A DNA stretch of 64,000 bases from Ramlibacter humi (GCF_004681975.1 NZ_SMLK01000001.1:1-64000), one strand, 5' to 3'. Shown: positions 1 through 10,429, counted from the stretch's first letter. Notes: generated from the letters alone by a model not told the origin. A program made the numbers and translations.

Positions 1-80
1 GTCTCCCAGCGCCTTCCCTCCATCTCCTCCCAGCGCCAGCCTTCAAACCCGCTTCCCGATTCCGGACAGCAGTGCGCGCA

Positions 81-134
81 GGCGGGAATCCATGGCTTGC
101 GTCCGCCCTGGATTCCCCCTTCGCGGGAATGACG
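81..134. repeat. REP-type repeat pair (family A, copy 1)
   Basis: Two inverted copies of the GCGGGAATCCATGG / ATTCCC..TTCGCGGGAATGACG type face each other over about 54 bp. This short repeat recurs in six other gene gaps of the window. The 1-171 stretch around it shows no convincing gene. Confidence 0.75.
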
Positions 135-171
135 AGGTTGGGGCGCCCATCGCCGCGTAGCACCGCGCGTT

Positions 172-471
172 TCAGGCGCCTTCGCGGTGCCACGCGTCTG
201 CCGGCATCAGCGCCAGCCACGCGTGCACCTTGGCCGCCGCGCCATGCGCCACGGCCCAGGCCAGGTGTTCGCGCAGGCGCTCGCGCTTGTCTTCGTCGCC
301 GGTGCGGTCCCAGAACTCGGCCACCAGCGGCGGCGCGGGGATGAAGCCGTAGGTGTCGTGCCGCACGTCGGGCAGCAGCTCGTACAGCGCGGTCCACGCA
401 TGCTGTTTCGGGCACACGCGGCCTTCCTGCGTGGCGAGGGCCAGCAGGTCGTCCAGGGCCGGGAAGGGCAT
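172..471 (-). CDS. hypothetical protein (99 aa)
   Basis: A small acidic soluble protein of unknown function. It is rich in Trp and aromatic residues, has no signal peptide or membrane segment, and carries no motif I recognise. The ATG at 471 lies 7 bp after the stop of the 75-aa gene upstream on the same strand, so the two are probably cotranscribed. Its codon use is the usual high-GC3 pattern and its composition is protein-like, which supports a real gene rather than a chance frame. Confidence 0.6.
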   Translation of the reverse strand: MPFPALDDLLALATQEGRVCPKQHAWTALYELLPDVRHDTYGFIPAPPLVAEFWDRTGDEDKRERLREHLAWAVAHGAAAKVHAWLALMPADAWHREGA

Positions 472-478
472 CGAGCCG

Positions 479-706
479 CTAGGGCCCGCCGCGCTCGCGC
501 ACGGCTTCGCACAGCTCGTGGAAGCTTTGCGCCACCGCGATGCGGCTGGCTTCGGCGGCTTCCATCTCGGCGTAAGGCAGGGGACCGTTGTGCTGGAGGT
601 AGCGGTCCAGCGCTTCCTGCAGCACGCGAGCGTGTGGCTCGAATTCGTCGCGCGACTTCAGCCACGATTGCAGCGACTTGCGGATATTGTCGTCAGCGGA
701 GGGCAT
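479..706 (-). CDS. hypothetical protein (75 aa)
   Basis: A small, mostly helical acidic protein starting MPSADDNIRKSLQSW, with no membrane segment and no recognised domain. The ATG at 706 is chosen because the longer frame continues into low-complexity Arg/Ala sequence typical of non-coding GC-rich DNA. It is followed after 7 bp by the 99-aa gene and probably forms a two-gene unit with it. Function unknown. Confidence 0.55.
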   Translation of the reverse strand: MPSADDNIRKSLQSWLKSRDEFEPHARVLQEALDRYLQHNGPLPYAEMEAAEASRIAVAQSFHELCEAVRERGGP

Positions 707-777
707 GGCGGTACGCACGGATGAGCTGCAAATTCTATGCGACGGACACGCACATCCGGCGCACGCATTTGTAACGT

Positions 778-1014
778 TCAGCCGGTGCCGCCGGTGGCCA
801 GGATCGGGTTGCGCGCGTCGAACCAGCCCTGGTGCAGGTGCAGCATGAAATGGCTGGTCCACGCTTCGGTGGGATAGAACGCCGCCCCGCACGGCGCGTG
901 CACGCGGATGCGGCCGCCGTCCAGCACCTGCGCCTCGAAACCTTCCGGGTCGCGGCCGGACAACCGCACCAGTTGCCGCAGCAGCCTCGTCTCCAGGGAA
1001 GAAATTCGCGCCAT
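778..1014 (-). CDS. hypothetical protein (78 aa)
   Basis: A short soluble protein starting MARISSLETRLLRQLVRLSG, with an aromatic C-terminal half (residues 45-70) and no transmembrane segment. The start is the ATG at 1014; upstream of it the frame only overlaps the ABC transporter gene antisense to nothing useful. It lies 41 bp downstream of the exporter gene on the same strand and could be read as the last gene of that operon. No function can be assigned from sequence. Confidence 0.55.
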   Translation of the reverse strand: MARISSLETRLLRQLVRLSGRDPEGFEAQVLDGGRIRVHAPCGAAFYPTEAWTSHFMLHLHQGWFDARNPILATGGTG

Positions 1015-1055
1015 GTCCGTCGCCCGCGTGGAGAGGCGTTGTAGCACGCGCGCGT

Positions 1056-2865
1056 TCAAGCCGGTGCGATTCCCTCGTCCTGCAGTTGCTGCAACTGGTA
1101 CAGGCGCTGGTACAGGCCGCCGTCGATGGCCATCAGCTCGTCGTGCCTGCCCTGCTCCGCAAGGCGGCCATGGTTGAGCACGGCGATGCTGTCGGCGTCG
1201 CGCACGGTCGACAGCCGGTGCGCGATGGCGACGATGGTCACGCGGCCGCGCAGTTCGGCCAGCGCGCGCTGCACCACCTGCTCGGTCTCCGAATCGATGT
1301 GCGAGGTGGCTTCGTCCAGGAACAGGATGCGTGGTTGCCCGGCCAGGGCGCGCGCGATGGCCAGCAGCTGCTTCTGCCCGACCGACAGCCGCGCACCGCC
1401 TTCGCCCAGCGGCGTGTCGTAGCCTTGCGGCAGCGCGGCCAGGAAGCCGTGCAGGTGGGCGGCGCGCGCGGCTTCCTCGACCTGCCCGCCGGTGAGCGTG
1501 CGTCCCATCGCGATGTTCTCGCGCGCGCTGGCGGCCAGCAGGAAAGGGTCCTGCGGCACCAGCCCGACGCTGGCGCGCAGGTGGTCCTCGCCCAGTGCCT
1601 CGATGGGCGTGCCGTCCAGCCGCACGCTGCCGGGCGGCGCGGCGTAGAAGCGCAGCAGCAGCGACAGCAGCGTCGTCTTGCCGCTGCCGGTGTGCCCGAC
1701 GATGCCGTAGAAGGCGCCGGCCGGGATGCGCAGGTCGATGCCGCGCAGCACCGGATGGCCGGGCAGGTACGAGAAGTCCAGCGCCCGGATGTCGATGGCG
1801 CCGCGGGTGACTTCGCCGTGCTCCGCGGCTTTGGGTGCCTCCGCTTCCTTCAGCAGCGCATGCACGCGCGCCGCGCCCACCAGCGCCTGCTGCAACTGCG
1901 CGAACTGCATGGTGATCTGGATCAGCGGTTCGATCACGCGCGACATGTAGTTGATGAACGCGTACAGCACGCCCACTTCCACCGCGCCCAATGCGCCGCC
2001 CTGGCTGCGCAGGCCGAACGTCCAGATCAGCCCGGCCAGCAGCGCCACGTTCAGCAGGTCGAGCACGGGCCGCAGCAGCCAGGCGTTGGCGCGCAGCTCG
2101 GTCGCGCGCGAGGCGTAGTGCGCCTGGTTCAGCGCCGCGAAGCGCTCGCGGAAGCGCGCCGTCGCGTTGGCGGCCTGCAGCACCGGCATGCCCGCGATGG
2201 ACTCGGCCATCTGCGCATTCAGCTCGCTGCGCAACTGTCGCGTGCGGGCCACGGCCGGGCCGGACAGCCGCTGGTACAGCGTGACGATCACCGCCACGGC
2301 CGGGACCATCGCCGCCACGATCAGCATCAGCCGCCAGTCCAGCCACAGCATCGCCACCGTGGCGCCGGCCAGCAGGATCAGGCTGTCCAGCACGACGAAC
2401 AGCACCTGCACGAACAGCGTCTTCACCGCCTCGCTGTCGTTGGTGACGCGGCTGACCAGCTGGCCGGTGATGGCGCGGTCGAAGAAAGCCATCGGCAGCC
2501 GCATCACGTGCGCGTACACCTCTTCCCGCACGCGCTGCACGGAGCGCATCGCCACGCTGCCCAGCCGCACCATCTGCCCGTAGCGCAGCGCGGTGGCCAG
2601 CCACCCCGCCGCCAGCGCCCCCAGCAGCAGCGCCAGGATTTCCGGCCAGGTGCCGGTGCGAGGCAGGTAATGGTTGTCGATCAGGTACTTGCCCACCAGG
2701 GGCCCCAGCGCTTCCAGCCCGGCGGCCAGCACCAGCCACGCCACCGACCGCAGCACCAGCGAACGCTCGGGCCGCGCGGCGCGCAGCAGCAGCGCGGACG
2801 CGTCGCCCCAGACGGCGCGTCGCGTCACGCGTTCCGCGGTCGGCTTGGCGGGAGAAGAAAGGACG

Positions 2866-2876
<11 letters not shown>
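1056..2876 (-). CDS. ABC exporter half-transporter, MdlB-like (consensus ATPase subunit)
   Basis: A 606-aa fused membrane/ATPase half-transporter. The N-terminal part (about residues 30-320) holds six hydrophobic helices of the ABC exporter fold. The C-terminal nucleotide-binding domain has Walker A GHTGSGKTT, a Q-loop (VPQDPF), the variant signature LSVGQ, Walker B LFLDE with catalytic Glu522, and the switch His. LSVGQ together with an intact Glu is the MdlB/YheH-type pattern. The start ATG at 2876 overlaps the end of the partner gene by 11 bp, which suggests coupled translation and a heterodimer with it. The exported substrate is unknown; multidrug or lipid-like substrates are usual for the family. 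A longer N-terminus is open but looks non-coding. Confidence 0.9.
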
Positions 2877-4608
<1,732 letters not shown>

Positions 4609-4723
4609 GCGGGGAGGGGCGCGCGCGAAGGCGGCGCGGGGAAGGGCGGATTCTAGGCAGCCGGTGCCAGCCCGGCCGGGCGTGGGGACATCGCGCGGCC
4701 GCGGCGGCGCATCCGCTGTGCTC

Positions 4724-4757
4724 TTGACTGGAGTGATACTCTGGAGTAATACTCCAG
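4724..4757 (+). promoter_or_regulatory. TetR-gene promoter with overlapping palindromic operator
   Basis: A -35 TTGACT (4724-4729) and a -10-like TAATAC (4747-4752) are separated by 17 bp. A perfect 17-bp palindrome CTGGAGTAATACTCCAG (4741-4757, 8-bp arms, 1-bp centre) covers the -10, and a second dyad GAGT-GAT-ACTC lies at 4731-4741. The ATG of the TetR gene is at 4761, only about 8 bp past the -10, and no ribosome binding site is visible, so the mRNA may be leaderless. This is the expected layout of an autorepressor site. Confidence 0.7.
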
Positions 4758-4760
4758 GCC

Positions 4761-5354
4761 ATGGATGACACAACCACTCGTGAAAGGCTGCTTCGGGCGG
4801 CGGCCGAGGTCTTCCTGGCGCAGGGTTTCGGCGAAAGCTCGATGGACCTTGTCCGCCAGCGCGCCGGCGCCAGCAACGGCAGCCTCTACCACCACTTCCC
4901 GACCAAGGCGAGCCTGGCCGACGCGCTGTATGCGCAGACCCTGCGCGAATTCCACGCCGCGGTGATGGTGCCGATCCGGGGCCGCGCGTCGGCGCGCTCC
5001 GGCGTCAAGGGACTGGTGCGTGCGTATGTCGAGCGGGTGATCGCCCAGCCCGGCCAGGCGCGGCTGCTGCATGAACTGCGGCGCACCGGCCAGCTCGAAG
5101 GCGGCGCCGGCGAATGGGAGCGCGCGAACGCGCAAGGCTTCGGCTTGCTGCGCGCCTGGGTGGATCGAAAGGTCGACGCGGGCGAACTGCGGCCGTTGCC
5201 GTTCCCGGTCTGGATCGCCATGGTGTTCGGGCCGCTGCTGCAACTGACGCCGGCCTGGCTCGCGGCCGGCACGCCGCAGGTGCCGCCCAAGGTCCGCCAG
5301 GCGCTGGAGCAGGCCGTTTGGTGCGCCGTCGCGCCGCCGGGAGAGGCGCGATGA
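4761..5354 (+). CDS. TetR/AcrR family transcriptional regulator
   Basis: A 197-aa regulator. An N-terminal helix-turn-helix (about residues 8-55: TRERLLRAAAEVFLAQGF, then ASNGSLYHHFPTKASL) is followed by a ligand-binding helical domain with a TetR_C-like hydrophobic end. The start ATG at 4761 gives the standard short N-terminus. The stop overlaps the start of the thioesterase gene in an ATGA arrangement, so the two form one operon. The perfect palindrome over its own promoter points to autorepression, and the divergent ABC exporter pair is the natural second target. The inducer is unknown. Confidence 0.9.
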   Translation: MDDTTTRERLLRAAAEVFLAQGFGESSMDLVRQRAGASNGSLYHHFPTKASLADALYAQTLREFHAAVMVPIRGRASARSGVKGLVRAYVERVIAQPGQARLLHELRRTGQLEGGAGEWERANAQGFGLLRAWVDRKVDAGELRPLPFPVWIAMVFGPLLQLTPAWLAAGTPQVPPKVRQALEQAVWCAVAPPGEAR

Positions 5355-5767
5355 GCGGGTCGCAAGCGGAACTGCTGGCCAGGGGGCGTGCGGTCCTGGA
5401 GCAGCAGCCCTTCAGCCAGCTGCTGTCGGCGCGGCTCGATGCTTTCGAGCCGGGTGGCGCGACGCTGTCGCTGCCGATGGCGGCCCGCCTGCTGCAGCAG
5501 GACGGGTTCGTGCACGGCGGCGTGCTCGCCTATCTCGCCGACAACGCGCTCACCTACGCCGGCGGTTCGGTGCTCGGACCGGCGCTCACGTCGGAGATGA
5601 AGATCAATTACTTGCGGCCCGTGGTCGGCGAAGGGCGGCTGGTCGCCGTGGCTACGGTGGTGGGCAGCGGACGCACGCAGGCGGTCTGCCGCTGCGACGT
5701 GTTCCTCGACAACGAAGGCGGCCGCCAGCTCTGCGCCGCCGCGCAAGGCACCATCCGGAAGGCGTGA
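5351..5767 (+). CDS. PaaI-type hotdog thioesterase
   Basis: A 138-aa single hotdog-fold protein of the PaaI/YbgC acyl-CoA thioesterase group. The motif QDGFVHGGVLAYLADNA (about residues 50-66) is the family signature, with the Gly-Gly turn and acidic residue at the active site. The start ATG overlaps the TetR stop by 4 bp. The likely role is hydrolysis of small or aromatic acyl-CoA esters, but the substrate cannot be read from sequence. Being cotranscribed with a TetR regulator suggests induction by an acyl or hydrophobic compound. It converges on the lipoprotein gene with a 25-bp gap. Confidence 0.85.
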   Translation: MSGSQAELLARGRAVLEQQPFSQLLSARLDAFEPGGATLSLPMAARLLQQDGFVHGGVLAYLADNALTYAGGSVLGPALTSEMKINYLRPVVGEGRLVAVATVVGSGRTQAVCRCDVFLDNEGGRQLCAAAQGTIRKA

Positions 5768-5792
5768 CTGCCGGGCGGCGGCTGGCGCGTCT

Positions 5793-7067
5793 TCAGCGCA
5801 GCCGCTGCGTCATCGCGTCCGTGTCGCCCGCCGCGCCGGTGGCCGTCCACGCGATCGCCAGCGCGCCCCAGGTCATGGGCGCCGCTTGCAGGTTGCGCTG
5901 CGCCGCGATGGGCGTCGCGCCGCCCATCGGCCGCGCGATCGCATCGAACCGTTGCGCGGCCAGGCCCGATCCCGTGTCGAGGAAGGCGACGAAACCGCCG
6001 TCGCGCAGCGCGGCGCCGCCCGCCACCGCTTGCGGCAGCCCGCCGGGTTGGCCTCGCGGCTGGCCGTCGGCGGCGAACAGCTGCAGCGCGCCGTAGCCTT
6101 GCACCGGCTGCAGCAGCACGCTGCCGCCACCGGCCAGCGGCACCAGCGTGCTGCCTTCGGCGACGCCGGGCGCGCCCGCGGGCAGCACCGGCGCGCTGGC
6201 GCCCTGGAACGGGTGGTAGCGCAGCACCGTGCGGCCCTGCAGGCGATGGAAAGTGGCGAGCAGCCAGCCCCCGTTGGGCGTGGCTGTGAGCGCGAAAGGC
6301 GAGTCGATCTCGCCTTGCGCGGCCATCGAGGCGGCGCCGGCGGCCCGGCCGGAGGCATCGAAGCGCTGCACCCAGAACTGCGGTGTCTTGTGCGTGCCGT
6401 CGTCGTCCACCAGCGACCAGCCCACGAGGAAGCCGCCGTCGTCCCAGCGGATGAGCGCGGGCGCTTCCACGTAGCGCATGGTGGCGGCGCCGATGCGGTT
6501 CTGCAGCACCGCGCCGACGTCGGTGTCACTGACCGCCGTGCCGTCGGCGGCCAGGCGCTGCACGCGGATGGCCGAGCGCGTGATCCAGGGCTTGTCGACC
6601 GAGGAGGGCGAAGCCACCGGCGTGGCGACCACCAGGCCGCCGTTGGGCAGCGGCATCGCCGCGGGCGCGCCGAGCAGCGCGTCCACGGAGACGGACAGCG
6701 CGTCGCCTTCGCGCGCGCCCTGCGCATCGAAGCGCTGCGAGCGCACGCGCGCCTGCGCGCCGGCACCGTCGGGCTCGAGCCAGGCGACGGCATGGCCGCC
6801 TTCGGCGAGCGCACCCACGGACAGCAGCGCCTGTTGTCCGCTGGTGGCGGGGTAAATGGGCACGGCCGCTTCGGCCGTGAAGGTGGAGGTCGATGCTGCC
6901 TGGGCGTTCACGGTCGCTCCTGTCGGCAAACCGCTGCCGGTGACCGCGCCGCCACCGCCACCGCCGCCACACGCGGCCAGTGCGGCGGCGAGGATCGCCA
7001 TTGACAGCGAAATGGTGATCCTGTGCGCCGCTTTCCTCCCCGCGGCAAGGGTACTGCTGGTGGTCAT
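5793..7067 (-). CDS. putative lipoprotein, hypothetical (424 aa)
   Basis: A 424-aa predicted lipoprotein. Residues 1-33 form a basic then hydrophobic signal peptide ending in the lipobox LAAC, directly followed by a run of Gly that is common as a flexible anchor. The rest is a repetitive beta-rich protein with recurring G-G-W/F-L/V-V and QRFDA..GR segments, resembling beta-propeller or WD-like strands; about five such blocks are visible. It would sit at the outer membrane or in the periplasm. No enzymatic motif is seen. The start ATG at 7067 places the signal peptide correctly; an upstream in-frame start at 7097 would only add non-hydrophobic residues. Confidence 0.75.
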   Translation of the reverse strand: MTTSSTLAAGRKAAHRITISLSMAILAAALAACGGGGGGGAVTGSGLPTGATVNAQAASTSTFTAEAAVPIYPATSGQQALLSVGALAEGGHAVAWLEPDGAGAQARVRSQRFDAQGAREGDALSVSVDALLGAPAAMPLPNGGLVVATPVASPSSVDKPWITRSAIRVQRLAADGTAVSDTDVGAVLQNRIGAATMRYVEAPALIRWDDGGFLVGWSLVDDDGTHKTPQFWVQRFDASGRAAGAASMAAQGEIDSPFALTATPNGGWLLATFHRLQGRTVLRYHPFQGASAPVLPAGAPGVAEGSTLVPLAGGGSVLLQPVQGYGALQLFAADGQPRGQPGGLPQAVAGGAALRDGGFVAFLDTGSGLAAQRFDAIARPMGGATPIAAQRNLQAAPMTWGALAIAWTATGAAGDTDAMTQRLR

Positions 7068-7108
7068 TCCAAGATGGCCTGGTGGTGGTCGGGCCATCGT
7101 AGGAATGC

Positions 7109-7135
7109 GAAAACGCCGCCCCTGTAGGACGGCGT
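7109..7135 (-). terminator. rho-independent terminator after the DUF1203 gene
   Basis: ACGCCG (7113-7118) pairs with CGGCGT (7130-7135) around a short interior, and on the minus strand it is followed by TTTTC. It lies about 45 bp beyond the stop of the DUF1203 gene and just before the lipoprotein gene. Confidence 0.6.
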
Positions 7136-7178
7136 GAGGCTGAGGTAGCCCGAACGGGCCGTGGCAGCGCTGCGGACG

Positions 7179-7652
7179 TCAGGCGCGCACGGCCTTGCAG
7201 GAGTAGCAGCCGCGCTTGGCGTTGTGCAGGTGCAGGTAGGCCGTGTCGGCGCGGCCGAGCAGGCGGCGGATCTCGCGCCCGATGTCCGCGCCTTCGGCGA
7301 CGGAGGCGTCCACGATCATGTGGGCGTCGTCGTAGGCGCGCAGCGAGATCACGCGCTTGGTCACGTACGGCGGCAGCTCGCCGGGCGCGAGATCGGCCAG
7401 CGGCACGCCGCGGCGCACGAAGATGGGACCGGATGCGCGGTACGGCGAACTGGCGGGCTGGTGTTCGAACGGGAGCAGCAGCAGTTCTTCGCCGAGCGCC
7501 GCCTCGCCCAGGCTGACGCGGCAGGGATAGGTGTCGGCCGCGTCGGCGAAGCGCCGCACGATGCCGCGCGAGCGCAGCTCGCCGTCGTCGAGCGCGAATA
7601 GCGGCTGGAAGAAGGCAGGGTCCAGGCCCTGCAGCTGGAAGGTATCGGCCAT
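7179..7652 (-). CDS. DUF1203 domain protein
   Basis: A 157-aa soluble protein matching the DUF1203 family along its whole length. The conserved C-terminal motif HLHNAKRGCYSCKA contains two Cys residues (CYSC), and the middle carries PYVTKRVISLRAYD. No catalytic role has been established for the family; the paired Cys and His residues could bind metal or act in redox chemistry, which is inference. The start ATG at 7652 is preceded by a good GGAG ribosome site. It is flanked by a terminator downstream and is probably monocistronic. Confidence 0.85.
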   Translation of the reverse strand: MADTFQLQGLDPAFFQPLFALDDGELRSRGIVRRFADAADTYPCRVSLGEAALGEELLLLPFEHQPASSPYRASGPIFVRRGVPLADLAPGELPPYVTKRVISLRAYDDAHMIVDASVAEGADIGREIRRLLGRADTAYLHLHNAKRGCYSCKAVRA

Positions 7653-7737
7653 GGCGGTCTCCTTGGGGTGTGGAGGAGATCGTCGGCGACCCGTGCCCGC
7701 GGCGCTGGCCGGAAACGGACCTGTGATGCGGTCGCGT

Positions 7738-8145
7738 TCAGCCGCGCGCGTCCATCACCAGCTGGGTCTGCGTGACCACCGCGCAAAGCTTGCCCGCATC
7801 GTTGGTGATGGTGGTCTGCCACACCATGGTGGTGCGGCCGCGGTGCAGCGCGACGCTTTCGCCCCGTACGGTGGTGCCCACCTTCGCGCCGGAGATGAAC
7901 TTGGTGCTGGAATCGGTGGTGGTGGTGATCTTGCCCTGGGGCAGGTTGACCACGGTGCCCACGGCGCCCAGCGTGTCGGCGAAAGCCATGTACGCGCCGC
8001 CGTGCAGGATGCCGCCCGCGGTGCACAGGTCGGGGCGCACCGGCATCTCGGCGACGATGCGCTCGGGCGTGGCTTCGAGCAGCTTCACGCCCATCAGGCC
8101 GGGGAACAGGGGCTGCAGCACCGCCTGGAGCCGTTGCACGTCCAT
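7738..8145 (-). CDS. PaaI-type hotdog thioesterase
   Basis: A 135-aa PaaI-family acyl-CoA thioesterase, a second paralogue in the window. The signature GGILHGGAYMAFADTLGAVG (about residues 44-63) includes the HGG turn and the catalytic acidic residue. The ATG at 8145 is preferred over a GTG at 8151 because a GGAG ribosome site sits five bases before the ATG and would abut the GTG. Only 2 bp separate it from the stop of the upstream 105-aa gene, so they are cotranscribed. The substrate is unknown. Confidence 0.85.
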   Translation of the reverse strand: MDVQRLQAVLQPLFPGLMGVKLLEATPERIVAEMPVRPDLCTAGGILHGGAYMAFADTLGAVGTVVNLPQGKITTTTDSSTKFISGAKVGTTVRGESVALHRGRTTMVWQTTITNDAGKLCAVVTQTQLVMDARG

Positions 8146-8147
8146 GG

Positions 8148-8465
8148 TCACTCCGCCCAGTCGTAGAACGACGCGACCTCGCGCCAGTCGATGACCACCG
8201 TGCCGTTCAGCGGCACCGCGAACGTGCCGTACGCCGGGCCGGTGCCGGACAACGCCTTGGCGTACGCCGTGCGCATGGCGTCGAAGGCGGTGGTGGATTG
8301 GGCGAGCACGGTGAATTCCTGTTGCGTGCCCGAGCGGTAGACCACGCGCGCATGGAACGTGCGGTTGTTCTCCGCCGAGACTTGCGTGACGGCGGTGCTG
8401 ATGCGCGTGGCGGGGCGCGCGTGCTGCGGCGCGGCCGGCTTGGAAGCGGGCGTCTTGGTGGCCAT
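8148..8465 (-). CDS. hypothetical protein (105 aa)
   Basis: A 105-aa protein with a basic, Ala/Pro/Lys-rich disordered N-terminus (residues 1-30) and a compact C-terminal half rich in aromatic and beta-forming residues, ending in Asp-Trp-Ala-Glu. No known domain is recognised. The start ATG at 8465 has an AAGGA site upstream; an ATG further out (8507) overlaps the racemase gene and looks non-coding. It is the first gene of a two-gene unit with the PaaI thioesterase. Confidence 0.6.
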   Translation of the reverse strand: MATKTPASKPAAPQHARPATRISTAVTQVSAENNRTFHARVVYRSGTQQEFTVLAQSTTAFDAMRTAYAKALSGTGPAYGTFAVPLNGTVVIDWREVASFYDWAE

Positions 8466-8496
8466 GGTGTCCTTGTGTCGTTTGGCGTGCGCGAGC

Positions 8497-9195
8497 TTAG
8501 CCCGCAAGCGCGCGGCTGAGTGCGGCCGCGGCCAGCAGGCGGGTGGAGTCCAGCGTGGGCAGCGCGCTGTTGTGATCGCCCAGGATCAGCGGGATCTCCG
8601 TGCAGCCCAGCACCACCGCGTCGCAGCCTTGCGCGCGGAAGCTTTCCACCACCGACTGGAACCAGCGCGTGGTGTCTTCGCGGAACACGCCGTGCACCAG
8701 CTCGTCCATGATGAGCCGGCCCATCTGCTCGCGCGCTTCGTCGGCGGGCTGGATGCAGTGGATGCCGCGCGCGGCCAGCGCCTGCGGATAGACATCGCTC
8801 TTCACCAGCCACGCGGTGCCCGTCAACCCGAGGCGCCGGAAGCCCCGGGCCGCGGCTTCGTCCGCGACGACTTCGGCGATGTGCAGCCAGGGCAGCGGCG
8901 ACGCGGGGCGCACCAGGTGCATGGCCTGGTGGATGGTGTTGTCGGGGCAGATGAGGAAATCGGCGCCCGCCGCCTGCAGCCGCTGCGCCGATTCCAGCAT
9001 CAGGCCGGCCACGCCCTGCACGTCGCCGCGGTCCAGGCAATCGACGTACGCCTGCAGCGAGGGCGTGTGCATGGAGATCGGCGGATGCGCGTGGCCGCCC
9101 AGCTTCCGGTTGCCCATGGCCACGAGCGTGCGGTAACAGAGCGCCGCGCCTTCGGCCGAACAGCCGGCGATGCCGATGTGCAGCGGCGCTCCCAT
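8497..9195 (-). CDS. aspartate/glutamate racemase family protein
   Basis: A 232-aa Asp/Glu racemase-fold protein, with two Rossmann-like halves each contributing a catalytic residue. The second half has the classic VLGCTEI motif with Cys198. In the first half the equivalent loop reads ICPDNTIH: Thr87 occupies the usual catalytic Cys position after Asn86, as in YgeA-like racemases, although a Cys (Cys83) lies four residues earlier. The substrate could be Asp, Glu or a broader amino acid. The start ATG at 9195 is one base from the stop of the GNAT gene, so the two form an operon. Confidence 0.85.
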   Translation of the reverse strand: MGAPLHIGIAGCSAEGAALCYRTLVAMGNRKLGGHAHPPISMHTPSLQAYVDCLDRGDVQGVAGLMLESAQRLQAAGADFLICPDNTIHQAMHLVRPASPLPWLHIAEVVADEAAARGFRRLGLTGTAWLVKSDVYPQALAARGIHCIQPADEAREQMGRLIMDELVHGVFREDTTRWFQSVVESFRAQGCDAVVLGCTEIPLILGDHNSALPTLDSTRLLAAAALSRALAG

Positions 9196-9196
9196 C

Positions 9197-9634
9197 TCAG
9201 TCCCCGTGCAGGTAGCCGCGCTCGAGCGCGAGCGGCTCGTTGGCGAACCGTGCCATCGCGGTGGCCATGCGGCGGAAGCCGAGGCGGCGGTAGAAAGGTT
9301 CCACGCCCGGCTTGGCGTAAAGCAGGATCTTGGGATAGCCCTCGCATGGCGCGAGCAGGCGATCCATCAGCTCGCGGCCCAGGCCCGTGCCCTGCAGGTC
9401 AGGGTGCACGGCCACGTCGCACACGTAAGCCACGTCGCAACCGTCCGCGAGGACGCGGCCCACGCCGACCAGCCGCCCCTGTTGCCGCGCGAACCAGCGG
9501 AAGCGGCTGCCATGGAAGGCGACCTTCAGCAGGTCCGGGTCCTTGTCACCCAGCGGCGCGACCCGGTACAGGGCCGAGAGCTCGCGCCAGTCGACGTCGT
9601 GCAGGTCGCTGGACCAGTGCAGGGTGGTATCCAT
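9197..9634 (-). CDS. GNAT family N-acetyltransferase
   Basis: A 145-aa single-domain acetyltransferase. The acetyl-CoA binding signature is visible as VAVHPDLQGTGLGRELMDRL (about residues 73-92), with the QGTGLG loop that holds the pyrophosphate, followed by the C-terminal beta-bulge segment PFYRRLGFRR. The acceptor is unknown. The ATG at 9634 gives the typical start MDTTLHWSSD. It is the first gene of a two-gene unit with the racemase-like gene. Confidence 0.85.
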   Translation of the reverse strand: MDTTLHWSSDLHDVDWRELSALYRVAPLGDKDPDLLKVAFHGSRFRWFARQQGRLVGVGRVLADGCDVAYVCDVAVHPDLQGTGLGRELMDRLLAPCEGYPKILLYAKPGVEPFYRRLGFRRMATAMARFANEPLALERGYLHGD

Positions 9635-9663
9635 GGGCCGCATTCTGGCCGCGCCCTCGGAGG

Positions 9664-9705
9664 CTGTCATCCCGGCGAATGCCGGGTCGAGCCCGGCACG
9701 ACAAG
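9664..9705. repeat. REP-type repeat (family A, copy 2)
   Basis: A short inverted repeat of the CTGTCAT..CCGGCGAATGCCGGG / CCCGGCACGACA type in the gap between the rraA-like gene and the GNAT gene. Related to the other family A copies. Confidence 0.65.
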
Positions 9706-9712
9706 GATCGGT

Positions 9713-10429
9713 TCAGCGCCCGTTCGCCTTGCGCCAGGCGGCGAAATCGTCCTTGGTCTTCGGGTCGGTGGCCGGGTACAGGCCCAGGATGCCGCGGCCG
9801 CCGCGCACTTCTTCGGCGACGAAGTCCTCGAAGGCGGTCATCTCGAAAGCCTCGTCGGCCAGTTCGCCGGCGATCGCGGCGGGCAGAACCACCACGCCTT
9901 CCTTGTCGCCAACCATCACGTCACCGGGCCAGACCGCCACGTCGCCGCAGCCGATGGGTACGTTGATGTCCAGTGCCTGGTGCAGCGTGAGGTTGGTCGG
10001 CGCGCTGGGGCGCGAGTGGTACGCGGGCATGGCCATCTGCGCGATCTCGGGCGAGTCGCGAAAGCCCCCATCGGTGACCACGCCCGCGCAGCCGCGCACC
10101 ATCAGGCGCGTGACGAGGATGGAGCCCGCCGAAGCGGCGCGTGCGTCCTTGCGGCTGTCGAACACCAGCACCGCGCCGGGCGGGCACTGTTCCACCGCCT
10201 GGCGCTGCGGGTGCTGGCGGTCCTGGAAGACGGTAATCGGGTTCAGGTCCTCGCGCGCCGGGATGTAGCGCAGCGTGAAGGCTTCGCCGACCATGTTCGG
10301 CAGGTTGGCGTTCAGCGGGCGCACGTCCTGGATGAACTGGTTGCGCAGGCCGCGCTTGAAGAGCGCGGTGCACAGGGTGGCGGTGCTCACCGCCATCAGC
10401 TTGTTCTTGGTTTCGGGCTTGAGGGGCAT
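9713..10429 (-). CDS. RraA-like protein (sugar-acid or hydroxyoxoacid aldolase family)
   Basis: A 238-aa RraA-fold protein. The N-terminal block STATLCTALFKRGLRNQF and the central GCAGVVTDGGFRDS, with the conserved Arg-x-Asp that binds the divalent metal in HMG/CHA-type aldolases, identify the family. It is last in an operon behind an L-arabinonate dehydratase and a Bug receptor, so a role in breaking down a sugar-acid derived keto acid is likely, but regulator-type RraA function cannot be excluded. The ATG at 10429 lies 2 bp after the upstream stop; a TTG at 10435 overlapping that stop is an alternative. Neither has a clear ribosome site. A decayed second copy is at 50.7 kb. Confidence 0.8.
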   Translation of the reverse strand: MPLKPETKNKLMAVSTATLCTALFKRGLRNQFIQDVRPLNANLPNMVGEAFTLRYIPAREDLNPITVFQDRQHPQRQAVEQCPPGAVLVFDSRKDARAASAGSILVTRLMVRGCAGVVTDGGFRDSPEIAQMAMPAYHSRPSAPTNLTLHQALDINVPIGCGDVAVWPGDVMVGDKEGVVVLPAAIAGELADEAFEMTAFEDFVAEEVRGGRGILGLYPATDPKTKDDFAAWRKANGR

